The notes under the pieces: model-generated | What the model saw: only the letters and a program-made list of their open reading frames with translations | Databases searched by the model: none | Told to the model about the DNA's origin: nothing | Program-made: the position numbers and the translations under genes | Shown: positions 50,959-58,135 of the stretch, one piece after another | Layout of the letters: each line of letters starts with the position of its first letter | Numbering within the stretch: position 1 is the first letter of the stretch | Source of the DNA: Myxococcales bacterium | Lineage (GTDB): Bacteria; Myxococcota; UBA4151 | Direction of reading: 5' to 3' | Assembly: GCA_002722845.1 (NCBI GenBank) | Contig: PBND01000043.1 | Coordinates: 62,001-126,000, forward strand | DNA length: 64,000 nucleotides

Positions 50959-53379
50959 ATGAGAGTTCTCCTCATTACAGTTGTTGCTGCCCTTGCTTTG
51001 GCCTGCCCGGAGCCCACCGTCATCCCCGACGGCGGCCCATCGCTGCCCGATGACGCAGCGGTGACGATCGATGCGGGCCCTTGTTCGGGGCGCTGCGATC
51101 AAGCCCAGGTTTGTCATGAGGCCAATTGTTGGTCGCCCTGCCCTTGCGAGGAAGGACAGTTTTGTGACGAGACGGCGAGCATTTGCCGAGAAGGCTGCCA
51201 GGGGGATGAGGACTGCCCTCTTACCCAGCGCTGCTCCGCTGGGCTGTGCGAACCGGGCTGTCGAGAGGATGCCCGTTGTCCTGCACCACAGATCTGTCAC
51301 GAAGAAGCATGTAGAGCGCCTTTTTGTACACTCCGGACGGATTGTGAAACCGGCGAAGGCTGCCGGTCAGGACGCTGCGAGCAAGTCGGGCAAGACCGCT
51401 GCGAGGCCGATGGGGATTGCGGTCTCGATTGGACCTGCTCGTCCCACGGGCTGTGTTTTACGGGCGAATGCCTTGTTCACGATGACTGCGAGGCTGCAGA
51501 GCGTTGTGTCGAGGGCGCATGTGTTCGGCGCCCACGGACGGAAGAGGGGATTCTCTTCGAGCGCCGCTTTCCGGCTTATGCAGCCTCCCATAACAGCAGG
51601 CTACCCTTCGGTGAAACCACTGGATACGGCTTCGGAGGAGCCCTGCTCGATGTCGATGGCGACGGTGATCTCGACCTCTTTATGGGGAGTCGCATCCGTG
51701 CAGGAGGAGACGCTTCACCGGCCTGTATTTACGAAAATGTGTCGGTGCCGAGCCGACTGGACTTCCGACCATGGCCGGGGGGCTGCCCGATGGAGGATTC
51801 ATTTCTCCATGCCGGGGTCGCATTGGATCTCGAAGGCGATGGTTTCGACGAACTGGTCGTCCTTGGTAACTACCGGGCCAGGCTGCTGCGATTTTTCCCT
51901 GAGCCAGCGGTCACGGACTTGATCACCCAACTGGATGAGGATGATCCTCGCCGCCGCTGTGTGGTGGGGGCCGGCTTGCCCCAGGATCTCAACATGGATG
52001 GGCGCATCGATTTGATGCTGGGCTGTCAGATCGGCGCCAACATGGGGGACTTGGTGCGTATGGTGAACATGACCTTTCTCCAGAACCCAGAGGGGCGCTT
52101 GGAGTTGGTGGAGCGCGAAGCGGTGGCGGCCTGGGCCGATCCGGGCTCGACCCTCGGCCTGGCTGGAATCGATGTGGACTGGGACGGCATGGAAGACTTG
52201 GTCGTCCTCAACGACACCTTCTCGACCCATGGAGTGCCGGGGTCTCGAGAAGAAGGGCTTCAACCCACCATTCAGCACATGCTCCCGGTACCGCTGCTAT
52301 ACCGCCGCTGTTCCCCCCTTGAAGCCTGCGACTACGAGCCATGGTCCTTCGGTGAGGGGGACCGCGCCTACGGCAGTTTCATGGGGCTTGGGGCGATTCA
52401 CATCGAAGGGGAGGGAGAGCACTTCTACATCAGCGATTGGGGCTTCAATCGCCTGATGCGCTTCGGGCCAGACGGTACCTTCAGTGAAATCATTGGCTCC
52501 TTGGGGGGAGGCCTCTCCCATGCCGAAGACGTCCTGCTTTTCGCCTGGGGGGTTTTGGTCGACGATTTGAACCGGGACGGTCGAGACGACCTCCTCGTGA
52601 GTCAAGGGATGGTGCCAGATCCCCATTTAGAGCGTTTTCCTCTCCACTACGATGCGGCTCTATTGCAGCATGGAGGGGGCTTTGAGGTGCTGAGTGAGGA
52701 AGTGGGGCTTTCGGCCTCCGATCACCTCGACAGTCAAAACGAAGATCGAAGTTATGCCAGCCGGGCCATGGCCCGCGCGGACTTGGATGGTGATGGTTAT
52801 CTCGACGTGGTTACCTTTGCCCTGGAAGGTAAGGTTCGTTTTCACGCCGAGGTGCCTCAGGCAGACGGGCTCACGCCCCGCTGCACGCTGATTCCCCGCC
52901 CTCGCTACGTTCCTGCCTATGGCACGGGTTACGCCCTCCAGGCCCAGGGCGGGACCGTTTGGCGGCGCCGGGACGTGCAGGGCCAGTCTCGCCTGGGCTC
53001 AAGTCCCCATATTCTCAACCCGGAGGGGCGGGGTACGCTCCGGTTTCCCAGTGGGTATCGAGCGGCTTTCGATTGCCAGGGGCGACCTGGCCCCTTTGAA
53101 GTGACCGAATCCGAGTGGATCCAATTGGTGACCCTCCAAGACGGGGAAGTCAGCATCAAGATTGCCGCCGACCAGGTTGCTGGAGAGCGGCTCTTGGTGG
53201 TCTTTGCGCCAGAACTTGATCCCGGGGACCGCCGCCAGGCCGATCTGGGGCTTGGTGCCTGCGATGTGGAGGAGGGCTGGTGCCTTTGGCAGACCCAGTT
53301 TGTGGCTGAAGAGCAACGCCTGATGTTGCGCCTGGGCTCCCGCTGGATTCCCCGCTGGTTTACGGCATCGGCACCCTGA
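50959..53379 (+). CDS. CRTAC1-like FG-GAP lipoprotein, divergent copy 6
   Basis: 806 aa. Signal MRVLLITVVAALALAC; linker; cysteine-rich region (about 38-185) with the same order as copy 1. FG-GAP loops LLDVDGDGDLDLFMG, ALDLEGDGFDELVVLG, PQDLNMDGRIDLMLG, GIDVDWDGMEDLVVL, VDDLNRDGRDDLLVS, RADLDGDGYLDVV. GSFMGLGAIHIEGEG and YISDWGFNRL are conserved. C-terminal RRDVQGQSRLGSSPHI and LRFPSG. The same frame is open far upstream, but the lipoprotein signal fixes the ATG at 50959. The stop overlaps the convergent dehydrogenase by 20 bases. Confidence 0.9.
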   Translation: MRVLLITVVAALALACPEPTVIPDGGPSLPDDAAVTIDAGPCSGRCDQAQVCHEANCWSPCPCEEGQFCDETASICREGCQGDEDCPLTQRCSAGLCEPGCREDARCPAPQICHEEACRAPFCTLRTDCETGEGCRSGRCEQVGQDRCEADGDCGLDWTCSSHGLCFTGECLVHDDCEAAERCVEGACVRRPRTEEGILFERRFPAYAASHNSRLPFGETTGYGFGGALLDVDGDGDLDLFMGSRIRAGGDASPACIYENVSVPSRLDFRPWPGGCPMEDSFLHAGVALDLEGDGFDELVVLGNYRARLLRFFPEPAVTDLITQLDEDDPRRRCVVGAGLPQDLNMDGRIDLMLGCQIGANMGDLVRMVNMTFLQNPEGRLELVEREAVAAWADPGSTLGLAGIDVDWDGMEDLVVLNDTFSTHGVPGSREEGLQPTIQHMLPVPLLYRRCSPLEACDYEPWSFGEGDRAYGSFMGLGAIHIEGEGEHFYISDWGFNRLMRFGPDGTFSEIIGSLGGGLSHAEDVLLFAWGVLVDDLNRDGRDDLLVSQGMVPDPHLERFPLHYDAALLQHGGGFEVLSEEVGLSASDHLDSQNEDRSYASRAMARADLDGDGYLDVVTFALEGKVRFHAEVPQADGLTPRCTLIPRPRYVPAYGTGYALQAQGGTVWRRRDVQGQSRLGSSPHILNPEGRGTLRFPSGYRAAFDCQGRPGPFEVTESEWIQLVTLQDGEVSIKIAADQVAGERLLVVFAPELDPGDRRQADLGLGACDVEEGWCLWQTQFVAEEQRLMLRLGSRWIPRWFTASAP
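51400..51489 (+). repeat. 90-bp inverted repeat, right arm (in array copy 6)
   Basis: Partner of 50315-50404, in inverted orientation, with 995 bases between the arms. Both lie at codons for the same residues near position 150 of the two lipoproteins, so recombination between the arms keeps both reading frames. Confidence 0.95.
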
Positions 53380-54313
53380 GCGAATAGCGAGGCAACTCAC
53401 CTTCAAGAACACGGCGAAGGTCGCCCAGACACATCTCGGCCATCTGCCTGCGGGTTGCTTGGTCCGCGCTGCCTAGATGGGGCAGCAAGACCACGTCGTC
53501 TCGATGGATCAATGCGGGGTGGACTTCCGGTTCCCGAGCGTAGACGTCCAAGCCAGCACCGCCAAGGTGACCTCGTTCGAGGGCCTGGGCCAACGCGGCC
53601 TCATCGATGATCGGCCCCCGGGCCGTGTTGATGACGAGGGCCCCCGGGCGCAGGCGTGCCAGCGCGTCGCCATCGATCAGGCCCCTGGTGACCTCCGTGA
53701 GCGGGCAGTGAAGACTGAGTATATCGCTGCGCTCGAGAAGTTCATCTAAGCCGACAGCCTCATCGGGGGGATCCAGCACCGGTGAGCGGGTGTGGAACAG
53801 GACCTTCAGGCCGAAGGCCCGGGCCCGTTGAGCCACTGCTCGGCCGATCCGACCATAGCCAATAATCCCCAAAACCCGCCCCTGCAGTTCCCGGCCCACC
53901 AGCAAGGTTGGAGACCAACCCTGGAAGCCTCCGCGTCGGACCAACCGGTCCCCTTCGACGAGGCGTCGACTGAGACCGAGGATGAGCGCCAGCGTTAGAT
54001 CCGCCGTCGCGTCCGTCAGGACCCCAGGGGTGTGGGTCACGTGAATCGACCGTTCTCGGCAGGCGGCTAAATCGATGTTGTCGGTCCCCACCGCATGCTG
54101 AGCCACGATCTCAAGATCGGGGCAATGGGATAAGAGTTCCTCATCGATCGGGTCGGTGAGCATGGATAACAGCCCCCGGCATCCCTGCAATTCGTCGATG
54201 AGCTCGCGAGGCCGAAGGGGGCGGTCCAGACTGTTGATTCGATAGCTATGCGGGCCCAACACGCCTTCCGGTTCAATGCTAAGGCGCCGGGAGATAAAAA
54301 CCTTCGCTGTCAT
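53360..54313 (-). CDS. D-2-hydroxyacid dehydrogenase
   Basis: 317-aa NAD(P)-dependent reductase of the D-isomer-specific family (glyoxylate/hydroxypyruvate reductase or phosphoglycerate dehydrogenase-like). The Rossmann motif is GIIGYGRIGRAVA (about 148-160). The catalytic triad is visible: Arg in INTARGPIIDE, Glu in AREPEVHP, and His in LLPHLGSA. VGTDNIDLAACRER is the substrate-loop region. No ACT domain, so not a full-length SerA. Nine bases follow the upstream lipoprotein stop; same operon. Confidence 0.9.
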   Translation of the reverse strand: MTAKVFISRRLSIEPEGVLGPHSYRINSLDRPLRPRELIDELQGCRGLLSMLTDPIDEELLSHCPDLEIVAQHAVGTDNIDLAACRERSIHVTHTPGVLTDATADLTLALILGLSRRLVEGDRLVRRGGFQGWSPTLLVGRELQGRVLGIIGYGRIGRAVAQRARAFGLKVLFHTRSPVLDPPDEAVGLDELLERSDILSLHCPLTEVTRGLIDGDALARLRPGALVINTARGPIIDEAALAQALERGHLGGAGLDVYAREPEVHPALIHRDDVVLLPHLGSADQATRRQMAEMCLGDLRRVLEGELPRYSLRVPMP

Positions 54314-54322
54314 CGGCTCCGG

Positions 54323-55978
54323 TCAGCCCTGCTGTCCGAGCCAGGTGATCAGTCGGTCGACAACGGGCTTTCCTTCCCGGTCGGCGTGGGCGTTGCCGAG
54401 CAGATCCGCATCACCACTGGCAAAAACCCCTGGCCCGGTGACCAGAATTGGAATCTCGCCCTGGGGCAAACCTTCCGTCTTGGGGAAAGGCGTTCGCAGT
54501 TTGACCACTTGGTTGCCCTGGCCGAAGGCTTTCTTGCCCGGTGTTCCGGTCGGTGGTGTCGGGTTTAAGCAAACCCACGCACCCGGATAGGTTGAGCCGA
54601 CGACGGTGAGTTTCTTTTGCTCACTGAGCAGTTGAATGGGGGCCGCCCGATAGTACGAGTACGAGTTGTTGGGAATGTTGGCCAAGCCGATCTGGCGATT
54701 CCCCCCCTCTGCAGCCACCATGGTCTGTCCAAAGGCGATCCCTCGGTCGAGTCCGAGATCGTTCAAGGTCGAAGGGTAGTCTTTGGGGTCGTACTTGACC
54801 TTTTCGTCCAGGGTCTTGCGAATCTGGGCAACCACCTCTTTGGGCATGACTTGGAGCATCATATCGAAGTCCTTCATCATGTCCGTCATCGGATCCGAAC
54901 TACCCTCAGCCAATAAGACGAGACGAGGTACCTTTTTGAGAAGTTCCAGGTTCTTCGCATTTCTCAATGGTGCGGCGACCACGACGGCTTTGTATCGAGT
55001 GGGGTCTCCGCTCAAGACACCCTGTTCCACCCCATAACCCACTTCATTTAGAACGTCGGCCAAGCGATCGAGACCGCTGAGGCTTCCATCAGCCCGCAGC
55101 CCACCGCTGCCTGTTTCGATGAAGACGGTCCCTTGAGCACCCGTCTCGTGAATGACGCTCTTTAAAGGGCGCGGTTGACCGGCTTGATCGATCTGGCGCC
55201 CCGCGAGCAATCGGAAGAGTTTGAGGACAAAGTCCTTATTGTTTCCCAGGCTCATGCCCGTTGGACGACTCATGTTCCAAAACATCTCCGCATCGGCCAC
55301 CACGGCAACCGGGCCTAGGCCTGCGGTCTCGGACAAGGCGGCAACCACATCAGTCGATGCGCGGAAGGGTTGGTCGACCTTGAGCAGGGGTTGGGCGTCT
55401 TTTGAGAGCTTAAGGGGGGCGGCCGTCATTGGGCGGACATTCTGCACCCCCAAGCGATTGCTGTGAGAGAAAGGCCACTGAATCTCGTCGAGGCGACGAC
55501 CTTTGCCGTCGGCGGTGGTGGCTCGGATTTTAATGCCCCAGGCCTCGGTCAGCGCGTTGTGCATATCGGCATGGCGGAAGAAATTATCATGCTCGGCGAT
55601 CACCAAGACACCACCGCCTGATTTACGAAAGCCGCGGATCGCCTCTAGGTCCTCTGGCTCGTATTTACGCTCGAGCGCTGGCCCTAAGACGAGGATGTTA
55701 CCGGGTCCTGACACATTCCGAGTAAGGGATGTGAGGTCGCGGAAGTTGACGGAGACCAGGGCACCCTCGTCACGTAGTGCATCGGTTAACTGGCTCATAC
55801 CGGCGAAGTAAGCGTCAAAGGGGCTGTAAATTTGTTCCTTCGATAAATCGAAGATCACATGAAAGTTTGTGTTTGGCGCTGGGCGCTCACCTTCGTCTTT
55901 CGGCTGTGTGTCTGTCGATTTACTTTGAGTGCAAGCGACGAGCATGACGGCAAGGGTCAGGGCGAGCGTGCGTTTCAT
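54323..55978 (-). CDS. Lipoprotein with DUF4350/GldG-like domain
   Basis: 551 aa. MKRTLALTLAVMLVAC is a lipoprotein signal. Residues 40-150 (VIFDLSKEQIYSPFDAYFAGMSQL, NILVLGPALERKY, FRKSGGGVLVIAEHDNFF) resemble the DUF4350/ABC-type GldG Rossmann-like domain, which is non-enzymatic where known. A second, similar alpha/beta part occurs around 290-350 (YKAVVVAAPLRNAKNLELL). No TM helices beyond the signal. It precedes the dehydrogenase gene. Its role is unknown. Confidence 0.72.
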   Translation of the reverse strand: MKRTLALTLAVMLVACTQSKSTDTQPKDEGERPAPNTNFHVIFDLSKEQIYSPFDAYFAGMSQLTDALRDEGALVSVNFRDLTSLTRNVSGPGNILVLGPALERKYEPEDLEAIRGFRKSGGGVLVIAEHDNFFRHADMHNALTEAWGIKIRATTADGKGRRLDEIQWPFSHSNRLGVQNVRPMTAAPLKLSKDAQPLLKVDQPFRASTDVVAALSETAGLGPVAVVADAEMFWNMSRPTGMSLGNNKDFVLKLFRLLAGRQIDQAGQPRPLKSVIHETGAQGTVFIETGSGGLRADGSLSGLDRLADVLNEVGYGVEQGVLSGDPTRYKAVVVAAPLRNAKNLELLKKVPRLVLLAEGSSDPMTDMMKDFDMMLQVMPKEVVAQIRKTLDEKVKYDPKDYPSTLNDLGLDRGIAFGQTMVAAEGGNRQIGLANIPNNSYSYYRAAPIQLLSEQKKLTVVGSTYPGAWVCLNPTPPTGTPGKKAFGQGNQVVKLRTPFPKTEGLPQGEIPILVTGPGVFASGDADLLGNAHADREGKPVVDRLITWLGQQG

Positions 55979-56103
55979 CGAGGTCTCCAGGCACCGTTGA
56001 ACACCGAGACTCTATGCCCATACGGGGCAAAGGCAAACCACCGTGGCGACTGTCCCTTGGTCAACGGCCCATTTTCGGGCAATGCGCTCACGGGAGCGAA
56101 GGG

Positions 56104-57333
56104 ATGTCGGGTAGCTTTCGTGCTGTGCCGCGCACAGGTGTCATCTTTGTGAGTTCCGAGGCCTCGAAACGAGGCTTCTACCGTGGGGCACCCGATTGGT
56201 GCAATCTGGGCCAAGGGCAACCCGAGACCGGCCCGTTGGGTGTTGGCGATGTCCGGATCGACTCCATCGCCATCGATGAAGCCGATCACGAGTATGCACC
56301 GGTTGCCGGCCTGCAGGCCCTGCGTGCCGCTGTGGCAAATCTCTATAACCACCGGTATCGGCGGGGGAAGAAGAGCCAGTACGGACCGGAGAACGTCGCG
56401 ATTTCCGGTGGCGGTCGGGCCGGGCTGACGCGGGCAGCCGCGGCGCTGGGCCGGATCAATTTGGGTCATTTTCTCCCCGATTACACAGCTTATGAGGAGT
56501 TGCTGGAGATCTTCGGTCGATTTAGCTCCATTCCCATCCTCCTCGAAGCGGAACAGAATTACGATTTTGGTATTCCCGCGCTGCGGCGAGAGATTTTGGG
56601 GCGCGGCCTCGGTGGCTTGTTGCTGTCCAACCCCTGTAACCCTACGGGAAAGATGATCCATGGCGATGAACTCGCGGCTTGGGTGGAGACGGCCCGGACC
56701 TTAGACTGCGCTTTGTTGGTCGACGAGTTCTACTCCAACTACACCTGGGCCTGCGAAGGGCCTGTGAGTGCCGCTGCCTTTGTCGACGATGTGAACGAAG
56801 ATCCGGTGATCTTGGTGGATGGCTTGACGAAGAACTGGCGATATCCTGGCTGGCGCATCAGTTGGACCGTGGGGCCCCAGTCGGTGATCGAGGCGATTAC
56901 CAGTGCCGGGAGTTTCCTCGATGGCGGTGCGAACCGTCCCTTGCAACGGGCCGCCCTAAGCCTACTGGAGCCGGCCCGGGCTGAGGGGGAGCGGGAACGG
57001 ATCCGAAGCTGCTTTTTGGGGAAACGACAACGCATGATCGACGGCTTGCGGCGACTCGGGGTGAAGGTGGGACTCGAGCCGGAGGGGACCTTTTACGTCT
57101 GGGGCGATTTGAGCGAGATGCCCGAAGGGCTGCGAGAGGGCATGGCCTTCTTTCAAGCCTGTCTCGACGAAAAAGTGATCGTGGTTCCGGGGGAGTTCTT
57201 TGACGTGAACCCAGGCAAGCGACGGCCTGGGCGGCACTCTCGGTTTCGGAATCAGGTTCGTTTCTCTTTTGGACCCGAGCTGTCGGTGATCGATGAAGGA
57301 CTGCTTCGCATGGAGCGGCTACTGAGTCGCTAG
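56104..57333 (+). CDS. Class I/II PLP aminotransferase
   Basis: 409-aa fold-type I aminotransferase. The PLP lysine lies in DGLTKNWRYPGWRISW; LLLSNPCNPTGKM and LLVDEFYSNYTW hold the Asn and Asp/Tyr that bind the cofactor; the substrate-carboxylate Arg is in QVRFSFG near the C-terminus. GQGQPETGPLG at the N-terminus is like aspartate/aromatic aminotransferases. The substrate is not determinable. ATG 56104 is used, where the homology begins (GVIFVSSEASKRGFY); an upstream in-frame ATG adds 30 atypical residues. Its stop overlaps the end of the ArsR-rhodanese gene. Confidence 0.85.
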   Translation: MSGSFRAVPRTGVIFVSSEASKRGFYRGAPDWCNLGQGQPETGPLGVGDVRIDSIAIDEADHEYAPVAGLQALRAAVANLYNHRYRRGKKSQYGPENVAISGGGRAGLTRAAAALGRINLGHFLPDYTAYEELLEIFGRFSSIPILLEAEQNYDFGIPALRREILGRGLGGLLLSNPCNPTGKMIHGDELAAWVETARTLDCALLVDEFYSNYTWACEGPVSAAAFVDDVNEDPVILVDGLTKNWRYPGWRISWTVGPQSVIEAITSAGSFLDGGANRPLQRAALSLLEPARAEGERERIRSCFLGKRQRMIDGLRRLGVKVGLEPEGTFYVWGDLSEMPEGLREGMAFFQACLDEKVIVVPGEFFDVNPGKRRPGRHSRFRNQVRFSFGPELSVIDEGLLRMERLLSR

Positions 57334-58010
57334 GGCCCGGATCCTTCGATGATCACGACTTGCCCGCCCTCGGCCCGCCACTCGGCGATGCCGGCCCCCA
57401 GGTGTCTGACGTCGAGTCCCTGGTTGATCAAGAGATCCACCGCCTCCAAGGCGCTGAGGCAGTAGGGGCCACGACAGTAGGCGACCACCTGCCGGTCCCT
57501 GGGCAACTCGACGAAACGCTGGTCGAGCTCCCGCAGGGGAATCGAGATGGCCCCCGGGAGGTGCCCGGCCGAAAATTCATCCCGACTCCGGACATCGAGA
57601 AGAACAAATTCACCCCTGACCACGCCGTGAACGAAGCGCTGTCTGTTGCGCCGCCAGGCCTCGGAGCGCATGTGGGCCATGCGCTCTCGAGCCGGGGTCA
57701 GTTCACTGAAGCGCTTCTCAGCGAGTCGATGAAGACTCACCATCAAATGGGAGACAGCGGCATCGGAGAGGCGGTAATAGACGTAGAGGCCCCGTTTGTC
57801 GGATTCGACCAGTCGAGCTTGTCGAAGCACCTGAAGATGGCGGGAGGTGTTTGCGATGCTGCAGTCGATCAGGCCCGCTAAACCCTCAACCGTTCGCGGC
57901 CCTTGGGACAAAACATCGAGGAGTTCCAAACGCTTTGGGCTGGCGAGGCTCTTCCCGATGCGAGCAAACTGCTCGTAGAGGCCATCCCGAAATGCTCGCT
58001 TTTCGCTCAT
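57330..58010 (-). CDS. ArsR-family regulator fused to rhodanese domain
   Basis: 226 aa. Residues 8-100 form an ArsR winged helix (SPKRLELLDVLSQGPRTVEGLAGLI, SIANTSRHLQVLRQARLVES, GLYVYYRLSD). Residues 120-222 form a rhodanese domain (LLDVRSRDEFSAGHLPGAISIP, catalytic Cys in VVAYCRGPYC). Such fusions are known and suggest sensing of sulfur species or oxidant/metal stress; the classical ArsR metal-binding ELCVCDL motif is absent. ATG 58010 is preferred over 58031, which would place the candidate operator inside the gene. Convergent, 4-base overlap with the aminotransferase gene. Confidence 0.88.
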   Translation of the reverse strand: MSEKRAFRDGLYEQFARIGKSLASPKRLELLDVLSQGPRTVEGLAGLIDCSIANTSRHLQVLRQARLVESDKRGLYVYYRLSDAAVSHLMVSLHRLAEKRFSELTPARERMAHMRSEAWRRNRQRFVHGVVRGEFVLLDVRSRDEFSAGHLPGAISIPLRELDQRFVELPRDRQVVAYCRGPYCLSALEAVDLLINQGLDVRHLGAGIAEWRAEGGQVVIIEGSGP

Positions 58011-58025
58011 CGCTCCGAATTCACT

Positions 58026-58045
58026 AATCAATCATTCGGTTGAAT
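58026..58045. promoter_or_regulatory. Candidate operator of the ArsR-rhodanese regulator
   Basis: AATCAA (58026-58031), 8 bases, TTGAAT (58040-58045): an inverted repeat matching at 5 of 6 positions, 16 bases upstream of the regulator's start. ArsR proteins often bind such sites and repress their own gene. Confidence 0.45.
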
Positions 58046-58135
58046 AGGCTGTCTTGTCCCGCCCGTCAAATGGTCAGCAGCGACCCCCTTGTCAGACCCC
58101 CCCATTAGACCGGATGAGGTCAGACGGGGGCGGTT

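Noticed and set aside
39834-53379. CRISPR or tandem DNA repeat array
   Set aside because: The repetition is of protein motifs in diverged genes; no short direct DNA repeats with spacers were seen.
55979-56103. CCGTTGA and TCAACGG inverted pair in the divergent gap before the aminotransferase
   Set aside because: Seven-base arms about 60 bases apart, too weak to call an operator.
58091-58125. Repeated GTCAGAC at 58091 and 58119 before recC
   Set aside because: Only seven bases, in a C/G-run context; likely chance.
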